Of a DNA stretch of 64,000 bases, positions 32,901 through 44,764 are shown one piece after another. The notes below the pieces were generated by a model. The model was not told the DNA's origin, ran no database searches, and saw only the letters and a program-made list of their open reading frames with translations. The first letter of the stretch is position 1; each line of letters begins with the position of its first letter. The position numbers were made by a program, and so were the translations under genes. Origin of the DNA: Acanthaster planci (Eukaryota > Echinodermata > Asteroidea > Valvatida > Acanthasteridae); contig NW_019091362.1 in assembly GCF_001949145.1 (NCBI RefSeq), forward strand, positions 3,396,430 to 3,460,429. The letters are read 5' to 3'.

Positions 32901-35900
32901 CAGACTCATTATACTTGGACTCGGAGGCTCCTGAAAGGATAGCTCCAAACTGACGGCCCATTTTCTGCTGCATAGACTTGGAGGACTGGGGCAGCATTCT
33001 AAATGTGTTCGATGTGACAATGTCCTCATTAATTTGGAGCCGAAGCAGTGGCGTTGCTGGGGAGTCTTCCCCATGGGACTCCCCCCCCTGCCTTTGCTCC
33101 CCGTGGGAAGAGCATGGCTTTTCCACTAAGCCGAGGAGGACGAACAACTGTAAACCAAACCATAAGGCCTCCACCATTCAATGCAGACATTTAATTATTG
33201 ACGTCCATGGCAGTAGTCCCGTGTAATCTCTGCATCTGTCTCCGGGTCACGTTGTTGGAACGCATAGTGCTCACCAACTACGCTGCATGCTTTTCTCAAC
33301 ACACTATTAAACCAAACCTTGAGAATGAAGGTGACACTTCAGTACTTCTGCTTGATTAACTGCAGGAGTTCCCATGTGTCAACAATATCAGTAGGGATGG
33401 TATAGACTTTGGCTCAACAGCTTTCAGAAAAAATCCTACCCCCGCCTTCTAGAAAATTAATTACATGAATTTGACTCCCACTGAACAGGCGAAGATGCGG
33501 ATTTTGCGTAGAAACTGAGAGGGCTACAGACGGGAGCTGGCAAGACACGTTTCGTTAACCTTGGGAGACGAAAATATAGCAAATCACCCATGCATCGCCT
33601 GGTTTGAGCCATGGAGTGAAGCATAAATAGATTACGATGTAGATACGACACAGTATGGTTCCCAGACTGGTAATTACTTAGAAAATGATACATTACAAGA
33701 AAAGGAAAGAAATGACAACCCACTGTATATTTGGTTCTATCCGACATGCAATTAATATTTTCCGTTAAATGGTCACCCGTTGATGAGCCCGTTTGATAGA
33801 ACTCGTTGTAATAGAATCATAACACATAATTCAATAATAATTCGATTATTATAATTCGATAATAATTATAATAATTCGATAGAAAGGTTTCCTCTTTTTA
33901 ATGGCTAAAGGCCGGATTTCATGGCTGAAGCAATGGTTTTTAAGACGGATTGATGATGAGAAAAGAAAAATAATGTACTGGCGCTGTGTGGCTTCAGGCT
34001 TTTACCAAGGTGACTATATCATTACTCAGCATCATCAGGGAATTAGCGTATATTCCTGTTATGACAGGAACCATGCTGACGGAGATTGTGCTTATTCATA
34101 TCATCAACCTGTGATATTTCTATGTGTCTCGCCATGGTCACTGCAGTTTTTAACATTTAGAAAAAGAAGTGATAAGATGTTACACACACACAAAATTATT
34201 GAAAGCAACATGCTGAATGCACGAGCACACCGCGATCTATTTTCATCAAGGAACAATGTTGTTGGCCGGATCCTTTCACACACAATGGCCACTCCCACCC
34301 ACGCCTTGCGTCGTCTACAGCCGTCTATTTTACACAGGTGTGTATATATTCACTGCTGAGCTTTGGCTGCTGCATTTTCACAGTGCATTTGTCGTTCGGC
34401 ATCAGCTTCATTGCCCGTCGTCCCCCCCCTCCGCGACATGACGCTATGCAGTCACGTAAGCGGCTCAAGCCGAGCATGCCGACAACAGATCGAACAGGAA
34501 TGAAACAGTGCATCGCTGGAGGTCTCGTCTGAAATCGAAAACGCGACCGATCTCCGCAAACCTTACCGGCGTCGTTTCAAGAATGCGTACCAATTCAACG
34601 CGATAGTGTGTTGACAACCAACAGACACACTATTACACAATATACCTAGCGCCTGCATTTGCCGAAATTCGCTTGGGGCATAATCAAGCGAACGTTGCTG
34701 AATTTTGAATGAGCGGGGGCATTTCATCAGACATACAAAACACAATATAAATGCGGAAGCAATATTACGCCATGCAGGCGCTCATCATCATTTTGTCATT
34801 GGCGAAATAATCTTTCATACATATGAAATATTTAATTGTTTCCAAACAAGAACAGATGTGATTAGTTTCGTTATCGCGCTGACCATGGAGGAATATTGTT
34901 TTTATTTAGCAATACGATGATATGAATAATAATAATTCTCATTTATAAAAGCAGAATATCACTCAATTGTTTCCCAAGACTTTCTCATAAAATGTATAAG
35001 ACTCAGCGTCGTTGAACTAAATTGAACTTAGCATCAGTACTGTTAGCGATTTGAAGAAAGAGTTTTAATTCATGGTTATCAATATACCTGATAACTTATT
35101 TATCAATGTAATGTAAAGAGACTCAAAGACTCCCCAAACGAGGATAACTGAGGAATTAACTGTCTGATTCCCAAAATAAAGTTAAAAATGTTTATACTTC
35201 AAAATACAAATTAAGATTGCCCAGTTATTAACTGTCAATGAATAATACAAAGAAGAATGTGAGCCACTGGATTAATATATATAAGCATCTGTATCCTTGA
35301 TAGGTATTTTATCAAATTTCCCGATGGTAAACATGATTTTAAAAAACTGTTACAAACTTTCTGTATTTTCAAAGTTTGAACAATTAAAACTATTCGTTTG
35401 ATACGTCTGCCATTAAATACCATTTTAACAGATGTACTTATCTATCGCATCTCTCTGTCATGTAAATTAATTTTGGATTTTTGCCCTGCCCGACGTGTCA
35501 CGTAGTCGAAAATAACGAGTTTCTTACCTTGTAGTAATCTGTTATAAATTCACCAATTTCTGACTTCAACGCGGCCCTGCAAATACAAACAATCAACAGT
35601 TGGACATAAAAGACACACGAACAGCTGTATACCTAACATTGACCAATGAGAATAGCGTCTCACACAAAAGAGGTTACTGCGCAACTTACATCCAATCACG
35701 AGCGTGAGTATTTAGGCAATTTGCATAGCCGAATCAATGGCATAGTACAGAGACCCCTTGCAATTGGTACTCGGTAGTAGTTCCTTTAACGTCGCATGGA
35801 ACCATGCACTGAAAAATAAATTCCCTCTATTCCTCAATGAGCAATAGTCTGCAGCCTTGAATCTCTAATACCGGTAGTTGTGCTGCGATTGAATACCTAG

Positions 35901-38900
35901 CAATATCAATATTTAAACAACTGTTGTCCAACAGATATGAAAATACAAAGCAACAACTACAAGGCAAAGCTCAGAAAGAAGATGGCGACATGGCACGGTG
36001 TTTTTTCGACATAAATCCTCAAATTAGCGCTTAACTTCGATGTGGAACACAAACTTCATGGGAGTTTCTGACGGTGATGGGAATAAACGGTGAGCTCTTG
36101 GTAGATAACATCTTTTTTGAAACCGAAATCACGATACAAACAGGCCTCCACTCAGTCGAGTCTTGACAATTCGTCAAATGTAAATACCCTATGGTATCCT
36201 GATGTATATGTACTATACTCTCTTTACCTACCTGACCTGCTCGTTGAGATCGTCTAGTTCACCTGGAGCCAGTTTCCCGCCTCTGAAAATGGAGAGCACC
36301 TTCTTCTGCACACTATAACGAGGAAGATGATAATAGCACAGTACCGTTAATTAGGCAACCATAGATTCGACTCTCTCCGTGAAAGTAGTCTGTTCTACTT
36401 ATTTGGGCCATAACCCAGGATTACAAATATCGCTGGCAAAACATTTTCCGGTATGCCAACCCCCTCAACAATAAAGTGATAAACACGAGATTGAATTTCG
36501 AGGAAAAAAAAACACGTACCCACGCTCTTCGTACTCTACAAATATTGATAACATGCTGAGCAAAAGGTTTCTGACATGGGCCCACCTTAAACTTGCACAG
36601 AGATCATTACACTTTGCCAATAGAAATTAGTTGAGAGGGTTGATTTAGTCTGTACATGTACATGTCCTACCATGTGGAAGACTACATAAATCATGCATGG
36701 CGTATGTGAGATGAAAAGTAACAACTTTACGGTGAGGAAAACTTGATGGATAAATTTCGAGCAATACTTTATTCCGAGCGACATTTGGTATCAAATACAA
36801 TGTACTAGGCCTATATACATGCGTGGTTGGTTAATTTGGGTTACACTTTGACCAACCTTTAAGAAGAATTCCCCCTCCCCCGCCGAAAAAAAGTGACAGG
36901 CAAAAATCTCAAAGTTACCTCACAGAAAGTTACCAAATACTGGAACAATTTCAGGGAATTAAATTTTTTTACTTTGTTTTTCATTGTTGAGCAAGGCAAT
37001 AAGAAGTTAACCTTTCCGCTAAATGTTTTCAGAAAATTCCTAAATTTGACAGCGTTTTCCCAGAACGACATCCCGACAACAACGCCATCAGTCACCCGAA
37101 AGAGCATGAGATCTATACAATTAACAAGAAAAGTATTTCAAATGGTTTTAAGTTCCCTTGACCTCGATCAGCTCATTAATGCTGTTTTTGTTTCGCAAAT
37201 GTATCGCTAGAAGTGTCCACCAATGTGGTAGCACATACAGTTAATTTTAAAAACGTTGTAAGTGATAATTTTAAGGTTGCACGGTTCGACTCGCTGGCTA
37301 TGGTTATGAAAAATAATCAATCTGAGTTGGTCTGAGCACAAACCATCACACCAGCAACACAAACAGCGACGTGGAGAATTAAAATTACAGACCACGTGGT
37401 GGCCCAGACGGTCAAGAGAGTAACAAGATCACATGAATATACGGACAGTTAATTTACTTTTTCCAACCGTCTTGCCATGGACAATGTTTCCGAAATGTGG
37501 CCACACTGTGGGGGGAATTCGTGAAGCAATCCAGTTTTGCCGTGTCGGTATGATGTGCACGTGCACGCTTAGGCCAAATCAGCCAATACATTAACCCGGA
37601 TATGTCAGCTTATTTGACGATATCTGCGTATCGCGCAGAAAGAGAGTTCATTAATTGTTCCCTTTTGACGACGAAGACTAATTTTTGGGTCTCTCTATCT
37701 CCGGGAATGAAAACAAAAAAACAACTGTTATAGTGCAGCACTTTGACAAATGTTTAATTTAGGAATGAGAGGCAAGAGTTGAACCATCTATTTCCATACA
37801 CCACAGGGGTGCAATATGCAATTGAAGGGTACGGTACATATAGCCTACGGTATCACAGTAACATCAGAAAGGTATTACTCTGCGCTGAGCGAGCTCGTCA
37901 CATCCTTCGACTGTTGCATGTCGCATGTTAGCTTAAAGAGCTGTTTTCAGTCCTACATTGACAGCATTTCCTTCAACAACACCGTCATGGATATTTGTTA
38001 TCAAATAAAAAGAAAGCTCAGACTCAACAATGAATGCTGATTTTGAACAGATAACGACACAAGCCTTTTCTCATTGTTCTAAACAACTTAATCTTAAAAT
38101 TCAGATTGATTTCTTCTGTTGGAAAACACTAACATGGGCATAGGGCATTTATAAATGAAATTTTACAACATTAACATGAACTTCATTAAACAGATTTTGG
38201 CGAGTAGGTTGATCAGGAAACGACTGGACAGCTTAAAAATTTACAAGCAAGCATTATTTTAGCCTTGTGATGACAATTACAGGTAAAAACGCAATGACAA
38301 ATCGACAAAGATGCAAAATATTCACAGAGCATCCCTCCAGCTAGAAAAGGGTCAAGTTGTGTAGGACGCTGATAACAAAATTAAAACCGAAACTGTACAT
38401 TTTAACAAACGAATGATGCAGCTATTCGCTATTGGCAGTGGCTTAGATCTGCGCCGGAAATGGGGGGAAGGGGGAGATGGGAACATCATGTGACTATATA
38501 AAGAGGTCAATGTTCATACTATTGATGTGCATCCGTAATTCTATTACATTCATGCAGAATGCTACATCAGAATGGCATATTTATGACGTTTTAAAATTTT
38601 TTCCCTTTTTTAGTGATATTGAACGTATTTCAGTCGTGGGGAAGTCGGCAATATTCTTCACAATCCACTTTAATATTTTGCTCACCCCAAAACGGTAGGG
38701 GGTGATTTAATAGCCCAGCCCCCACCTCTAAAAGGGGATATATACCCCCTGCGATTTACGCCCATGCTTATTAGCGTTGTATTCCGCATCAGTACCCGAT
38801 TGCGTGACGGGGGGGGGCAGATTGGCAGATTGCAACAAGATGGAAATTTTAAAAGCGCATATCGTGACGCTGATAGGAGCCAAATCGGGGCAGCGAAAGT

Positions 38901-40522
38901 TGACCATATAAAATCAGAGTGATGAAAATATTCTGTGCTACCACAGTTTTCGTAATTAACACAAATTGGACGAAGCCTTTATGGTGCAACGGACATGCAG
39001 AACCACGTCTACCTGCCTTTCAAGACCGCTATAGCGTATATCGTGTACCACGTCAAGTAGGCCAAGATCATCAAGGGATTAGATCCCGATTTCTAATATT
39101 CGAGGCGAACGGTCAGACAGCCTGCATCTAAACTGCCTATGCATTAACCTTCAGCGACAGCAGCATAAACGCTCTCTGAAATACTCATTGCATACATAGT
39201 TCAATCACGGAAGGAGAGATTGCCATTTCCCACTTATTAAACCCTCTTCTCATTCATGACAATAATCCAAAGTTCCTGTGCTCGAGATATATTTCTTTCC
39301 CAAAGGCCAACCAACGCATCCTTTTTAAAGGGAAGGGGGTCGCACTTCATCAGTGTAACAGCACCTATTGTACGAGCGAAAATATTGCTTGATATTGTAG
39401 TGGTTGAAACCATTATATATTGTAATACATATCTGGATCAGTTCAAAAAGAGCTTAGCCATTTTTTGAAGTTCATTTCGAATTCAATTTGCTCTTAATTC
39501 TACAGGGCGAAGTCGAAGGTTCAAAGAACCCAGGTGGTTATGTGTGGGAGATATGTTTACTTTAACTGTGGATGTAAATATTAGGCGTGATAAAACATGC
39601 AGATGAACAGGTGTAATAAAACTTGCTGCAGGCCATAACTGAAGAAGATCAAACAAACAGATCGTTGAGTGACGGCAGGGAATTAAGTTGAACACGGTTT
39701 GCAAAACATGCACACGATGCCACCGTTTATCATATCTGATATGTGGATTTTTGTCCAGTCAGTGGTAAATCAGAAGTTGAACTCATTCTGTAGTAAGGTA
39801 ACTTTCGACCCAGAACCCAAAACTGTAATATTTCATTTTTGTTTATCCTGACCCTATCGTCTTGGATGCTGCGACTGTTTGATGTACAGCTTATCATACG
39901 TTGCTGTAATTTTCCCTTTTTGATGCAATAATATCGAGATAATTTTTCATAACGACGGGTGTCGTATTATCATTGACATGACTATCAAGCATTAAGCTAA
40001 GGGTACTTTATAAATTTGAAGTGAAGATTATCACGTTTTAAAAATAACAACATAAAACAGTCGTTGGTAGAGACATTTTTTTTTCTTATCACGTCTCCTC
40101 CCACGCGCGTCGTAGACTCGCGTAAGTACTCGCTGCACGTCAGAGTAGACCTTAAACCCTGGCATTATGTTGTACATACAAACTAGCAACCGCTGATCGT
40201 AACGATCGCTCATGTTCATACCAAACTCGAACTCGTCCGCAGAAATATCCTAATTTCCTCGCACAGTAAGCCAAGATGGAACCTACCTGTTCCAGTCGTC
40301 GTTCCGTAATCCCAGCACCTGTTGGGACTTGATGGCGGTCTCGTCAGACCGCTGCATGACGGCCATGGCGGAGCCCCTCCGCGCGCTAGCGTTCACTCCC
40401 TTCACCTTGCCGAAGAGCGCCCGGCTGATGTCGCCCTGCGAACCCTGGCGATGACCCAGGCTGCTCATGAGTGCTGACGGTGGGGCGATGTTCGCCAGTG
40501 ACTGCCGTGACCGGCTAATCAT
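26699..40522 (-). CDS. PRR5: PRR5/PRR5L (Protor) mTORC2 subunit, 7 coding exons
   Basis: Joined minus-strand exons: 40522-40287, 36312-36232, 35576-35528, 31662-31605, 29836-29745, 27977-27647, 26958-26699, totalling 368 aa (human PRR5L is 368, PRR5 388). Protor proteins bind Rictor in mTOR complex 2, which phosphorylates AGC kinases such as AKT and SGK1. The HbrB-like core runs from about residue 75 to 215: WNSVQKKVLSIFRGGKL, LDDLNEQVRAALKSEIGEF, KNLLRRGMDLMYSS, LLASLAKQWNKFFCEVLP, TLRAIFCPVQ, PNEIVQMLLHLQSVRESGY and SLVAKVVCPYLGTKGLYL. Each has a direct counterpart in human PRR5 (for example IVQMLLVLQGVHES and VVSPYLGTYGL). The C-terminal exon is Ser/Arg/Pro-rich. All phases agree. The exon 6 donor is GC rather than GT, with a MITE just inside that intron. 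Start: the first ATG of the GC-rich exon 1. The two 4-kb introns hold AT-rich DNA with a few unrecognised frames. Confidence 0.95.
27160..27626. mobile_element. TA-flanked MITE, 467 bp, in PRR5 intron 6
   Basis: The termini are inverted repeats: GGTCGAGTTCGGGCGGC at 27160-27176 and its exact complement at 27610-27626. Weaker similarity continues inward (GCTCGAACGCCGGGAACA against GCTCGAACGGCGGGAACA). A TA dinucleotide flanks each side (27158-27159 and 27627-27628), as for Tc1/mariner-type insertions. It has no coding capacity. It makes up about two thirds of the 688-bp intron. Confidence 0.75.
27647..27977 (-). CDS. PRR5: PRR5 exon 6 (end of HbrB-like core)
   Basis: Acceptor CTAGGATCAG|CATCAC on the minus strand, in phase with exon 5. 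It encodes HHRPSIGNQ, then VIYGILYNTDALSADRAAV, PNEIVQMLLHLQSVRESGY, SEEHLHIESLVAKVVCPYLG and VHDSMRRRQ. The 3' end is set by GACAGG|GCAAGT, the canonical form of a GC-AG donor. It leaves one base, as exon 7 needs. Reading through instead gives ten further codons into the MITE and a stop. Confidence 0.88.
29745..29836 (-). CDS. PRR5: PRR5 exon 5
   Basis: Acceptor CCCATACAG|GTCCCC, donor GTTCAG|GTAAGT. It encodes PQLLASLAKQWNKFFCEVLP and TLRAIFCPVQ. The human counterpart is QKLLDSLAETWDFFFSDVLP then MLQAIFYPVQ, an unmistakable match. Confidence 0.97.
31605..31662 (-). CDS. PRR5: PRR5 exon 4
   Basis: Acceptor CTACCTGCAG|AAAAAC, donor GAAGACG|GTAAGC. The 58-bp exon encodes KNLLRRGMDLMYSSIITED, the counterpart of QNQLLTKGMVILRDKIRFYE in human PRR5. 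It is too short to stand out as an ORF and was found by homology and phase. Confidence 0.92.
32866..33080 (-). other. Unrecognised coding-like block in PRR5 intron 3
   Basis: The minus strand has an open frame of about 70 codons with balanced composition: SPATPLLRLQINEDIVTSN, FRMLPQSSKSMQQKMGRQFG and AILSGASESKYNESVLL, ending SCFSCK and TAG. It does not resemble any PRR5 region I know. It could be a skipped or alternative exon, a gene fragment carried by a repeat, or chance. Confidence 0.25.
33830..33884. repeat. AT-rich palindromic repeat (ATAATTCGAT units)
   Basis: Alternating copies of AATAATTCGAT and its near complement ATCGAATTATT run through this stretch, which can fold into several short hairpins. 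Confidence 0.6.
33901..34359 (+). other. Unrecognised 152-codon frame in PRR5 intron 3
   Basis: An ATG-started plus-strand frame (begins MAKGRISWLKQWFLRRIDDE) lies antisense inside the intron, just right of an AT-rich palindromic tract. It has no recognised motif, signal peptide or membrane segment, and the composition is rich in His, Cys and Arg. It is probably chance. Confidence 0.12.
35528..35576 (-). CDS. PRR5: PRR5 exon 3
   Basis: Acceptor TATTTGCAG|GGCCGC, donor TACAAG|GTAAGA. The 49-bp exon encodes AALKSEIGEFITDYYK, the counterpart of QLLKTELGSFFTEYLQ in human PRR5. AG|G restores the Arg of NEQVR. Confidence 0.95.
36232..36312 (-). CDS. PRR5: PRR5 exon 2
   Basis: Acceptor CGTTATAG|TGTGCA, donor GGTCAG|GTAGGT. 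It encodes VQKKVLSIFRGGKLAPGELD and DLNEQV; with exon 1 it rebuilds WNSVQKK, matching WNSIHNG in human PRR5. AG|T gives Ser. Confidence 0.95.
40287..40522 (-). CDS. PRR5: PRR5 exon 1 (N-terminus)
   Basis: ATG at 40522-40520, donor GGAACAG|GTAGGT. It is GC-rich relative to its surroundings. It encodes MISRSRQSLANIAPPSALMS, a basic stretch (GKVKGVNASARRGSAM) and VLGLRNDDWN, the start of the HbrB-like core. A T-rich TATA-like word lies about 50 bases upstream; a 5' non-coding exon cannot be excluded. Confidence 0.88.
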
Positions 40523-41363
40523 GCCGACTATTCAAGGTGCCTTATTTGAATAGGATGCGTCGTCGCGTTTAAAAATAGTACCACCCAGTCTATTCTTGGA
40601 GGGTTTTATTGTCTCCTGGTAACAATGGTGATTCTGAAGTACAGACCGTTGTCAGATAAAGTCACACTGGAAACCTTGTCAAAGAGAAAAAAAAAATCAT
40701 AGAATAAAATCGTGTACGTGTACAAGTGCGCGACTGAGATGACTTCCTAATAATGAAATGGTAAAAGGGAAGAAAACATCTTTTAACCAATTATTAAAGT
40801 CCACCGTATATACGTCTTGATAGATTGAATAATGTTGTGAGTGTGGCCTGTATGACTGCTTGGCTCCGGATGACCAAGATTCCCGGACCAATATGCGCTG
40901 AATGACGCCGGCTGCAGGCGGTTATTGATGACATTAGTTTTTCAAGTCTCCAGACGGACGGGTGATCGCGAGGAAGGGCCTTCTCTGATGGTATAGGTGA
41001 ACAGATCCGAGCGAGAGTCAAGTTTCTTATCAAAAGGCGATAAAATTGCCGGAGGAACGGATAACTTATGGAAATAGCACAAAATAGCATGAATAACTGA
41101 ATAAACGATTTCGAGGTTGAAAGGTCTCGGTGGACTGGTCTTGGTGCACTGTTAAGTTGTTTACAAGTTCTCCAACGCAGAAACGGATCTTCGTCGGGTA
41201 TTTTCAACGCCTGTGCATGGTTTGCGATGTGAGACTGAAATGATTCGAGAATCAGTCATTTAATCAACCATATAGGCCTAACAGCAATGATTAGAGAATC
41301 AATCAACTGACAAATAAATGTGCAGGTGATTCATTTACACCGTCTGCCTCAATAAAAGCATAG

Positions 41364-41491
41364 GCTGGCTATTAGCCCCACAAATAGGGCTGTAGTGGCT
41401 CTCTTTTACAATCTGTCTCTTATCTGTCGCTACGGAGACAGATTGTACAAAGAGAGCCACTACAGCCCTATTTGTGGGGCTTGCTGGCTAT
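41364..41491. mobile_element. 110-bp foldback element with 9-bp target-site duplication
   Basis: Element 41373-41482 is almost entirely an inverted repeat. The left arm AGCCCCACAAATAGGGCTGT continues AGTGGCTCTCTTT and ACAATCTGTCTC, and the right arm is its complement with one small indel. The loop is about 15 bases. Both sides carry GCTGGCTAT (41364-41372 and 41483-41491). The 9-bp duplication suggests a Mutator-like or related transposase acting in trans. Confidence 0.75.
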
Positions 41492-44133
41492 CAGCATGTG
41501 CCAGATGATTTACCTGTCGAAAACTTGACAAAAATTACGAACACGTACGACGACACGTTGTATTAAATCAGACTTGCAAATGCCGCACATTGTAATGTAC
41601 AAACTACAGTAGGATTTATTCTGCAATGTTCACAACTCAACTGTCAACTGAATTCTATGAATGAGCCACTCTAGAATTTGAACCCGGAAAAAATCTAAGA
41701 TACATCTATTAACAGACTGATAGCGAAGATAACTCGATTTGGGAAAAAACAAATAGAAAAATCCTTGGTTGCAGAATAGTGCAATATCCACATGATCAGT
41801 GAAGCAACATTTTGACCTACCTTGCACCACTAAACACCGCGATTTTTAGGCATGGGTCGAGTATAGGTCTCTAGACCAACTGTTCAAACCATGGTTGAAT
41901 GCCGTTTAGCGACTGGTAGTCCTACATGTAAAATGCCAATCATTGTCCGAGAATCAGGAACCAGAAAGTAACCATTGTTGACGACTGAGCTATCGACTGC
42001 CATGTGTTACATTGTGCCTATATTGAAAGAGAATGACAGCGCATTGAAACACGCTTATGACATTCGCAATTAACACTGCATGGTGTCACAACTAACGTAA
42101 AGGCGCGACACCTTCATTAAAACTCCGAAGGGTTGAGAACCAGACGTCGATTATTGGCTGGGGAAACAGGTACCAAGATATAACCGCGCTTTGGGTGAAG
42201 CGGCCACAAAATCGTTAATATCGAAAAAGACGCCGTCGGGAAGAAATAAACCGACCAGTGTGGCTGACAAGCAGTGCCGTTGCTATTTCCTTCTGTGTAA
42301 GCCACAACCTTTCGGAAAACAGGAAATTGCAATTTACAGGGAACACAAACAATTTCAAATTAACACAGAACCACGTTCCGAACAGAGCCATACAAAATCT
42401 GGCGGTGTGTTGATAATTATAATCGACAGAGGGCGTACTTTCGGCGCGCTGCCCCGGCTTCCTCGGTTTCTTGAGCTTTATCTGCCGAAGAGACGGTTAT
42501 GGCTAAACCGGCAGGCCCAATGGGAATATTTTTTTCAGAACAGGAATACACTTTTCTTAATTTTCTGACACTTAGGGCGAAAAAAAGCCTCACCACAAAT
42601 CTTTTCCGTCGCCACAGTCGCCTCCATGTGTCCTTTGGGGAATGTGTTGTCCGAATGTATCCATTACAACTGTCCTTCCTCCATGTTCCAACCGACTAAC
42701 ATCACAAAATATACTCCCCCTTGGAGGCCTTAAACCGGATATACGTCTCAGTTCAAGGCATCATGCTCTACTCGCTGCATTTGCCTGTCTTGGAGAAATA
42801 AAGTACACTCTACTATTCCAACACAATTCCCACATGGACGTGCAGATGACGATCTTTATGCACTTCTTCATATAGGCCTACGTGCAACAGTACTCCACAA
42901 ATCGACAAGACAAACGTACGAGACACATTGGGTTTTGTTTTTGTATCCGACGGGACATGTGGCTTTACAGATACAACAACTGTTTTCTGTTGCTTTTACT
43001 TGGAAAGGGAATCCCGACTATGATCCAGTCGGTTCCTTTGAGGTATGATTATCTTCAATGTTATACTGATGGAAAGTCTTAAAAGTCTAGAGTCCGGACA
43101 GAGGAAGAGGAAGATGTTTACCAGATTAGAGGAGGGAGTCGTTTTCCCCTGCTCCACCTAATTTTTGTCGAAACCTCTGGTTAGAATTTGTATCGACTTA
43201 ATGTCCCGCGTTATAATTCCAAGTACTCGCATTCTGAGTCAATTTTCACGTTCGTACCACGTCCACACAATGTGCCCAATCTATCAACAAAAATTGTTTG
43301 CAGAGTTTTGACACTAAAATTCAAAAGATGGGGTATCCACACTTTATGATCATTTCTGACGGAATACGATGGGTCGCACTGCTCGGTGGGTTGCCTCGAG
43401 ACTGCAACGTCATGGGGATGCATCCTCTTTGTTTGGGTGCACAGCGCGAAATTCAATTATAGCGGCATTTCCCATATACACCATCGAATCAAACCGCCCT
43501 CGCAAAATTAGAAACCCTTTTTGCAAGACAAGATTTCGAAGTGATTGGTCGAGTGGAAGTTACAAAGTCAGATTAAATGCATGCACACACAGTGTTGTAA
43601 TTGAATTGCCGTTGCATTCAGGCTAGACAGTTGCTGAACTCCGTGGAAATTATCATTATCATGATGTCAAACTTCCTCCTCTTTCGCAATATTTTCTTTC
43701 TTTCGTAATATGTGGTTCCCTGTTACATACCCATGGATCATGGCCCCATGGAACGTAATTGTCCGTGGACAATGAGCCCATTATGTGATGCTGTAGGCCT
43801 ACTTTTTGTACAAATATAAATATCACATTATTTTTTTGGTAGTAGGCCTACAGTACAGACATTCATGTGTTTGCGTGATATCGAAGTGTTTAGGTATTTA
43901 CCTGCGCTTACCATGCCACTGGACACTACGTAAACCAACTGTGATACCTTATACCAGTAAAGACCAGTTTTGCATAGACAAACCCAACATCAAAACCAAA
44001 CAAACTAAAAAAGTAGGTCCAGCTTTTGATGAACCGTTATTACAGCCATGGTACCTATTTCGTTCACATATCCCACACTGAAAATTGCCTTGGTTAAATT
44101 TAACCCAAGGGAGGGTATAAACTGTAGGCCCAA

Positions 44134-44284
44134 CTACCCAAAAATGAGTTGTTCAACCCAATTTTGAGAATTCAAATTAATTTCTGCTTCACTGTTCTCC
44201 TACAAAATGAGCTTATGTTCCTTTTTGGAAATTAATTTTAACCACTAACATTGGGTTGACACACTGCAACCCAAACTTGGGTAG
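44134..44284. repeat. CTACCCAA-type MITE, copy A
   Basis: It starts CTACCCAAAAATGAG and ends CTTGGGTAG. The left arm contains TCAACCCAATTTTGAG and AAATTAATTTC, and the reverse complement of the right arm contains TCAACCCAATGTTAG and AAATTAATTTC. A near-perfect palindrome (CCTTGGTTAAATTTAACCCA) lies just to its left. Copy B is at 45741. Confidence 0.55.
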
Positions 44285-44588
44285 TAACATGTCCCCCCCC
44301 CCGCCAGGTTATACTTTAATACAGACATTCTTCAGTGCAAAAACAAGCGTTGTCATACACCTCTTGAATATACGCTCATATCCCATCTGTCTATGCTTAC
44401 AAACTTGATTGTTTGTATTCTATCTTACGACTGCATCTTTTGTGCCTAAAAATAAACGACCATGATAACAATCCTTAAATGTAATCGCTACATACGTCGA
44501 CTCATACGTGTACGTGGAATTATCTAAAGGATGAAGGGTCAACAACTCAACATCGTGACATGTATGCGAGTTCACGATGATTTCCGTT

Positions 44589-44764
44589 GACTCGATCAAT
44601 GGCCTATGCTGTTGTCACACTGGTTCGCTGGCCGGCGATGCCAACCCTTGACGAGCAAGTTGTCAAACTCTTCTCGTTCGATTCATTAGTCATTTCGAAC
44701 ACGCGATCATATGCTAAACTGGTGATTCCACACGGGTAAAGGTTTGTTCAGGAGCCCACTCCGA
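44589..44764. repeat. 176-bp direct duplication, copy 1
   Basis: It begins GACTCGATCAATGGCC and ends CACTCCGA, and differs from the copy at 46340-46515 at a single position (A/G near the end). A 26-bp direct repeat (TATGCGAGTTCACGATGATT plus TCCGTT) sits on both sides, at 44563-44588 and 44773-44798. This looks like an insertion with a long target duplication. Confidence 0.85.

Noticed and set aside
44589-44764. The 176-bp duplicated unit as a tRNA or small RNA gene
   Set aside because: No cloverleaf, A/B box pair or other RNA-gene signature could be found on either strand.
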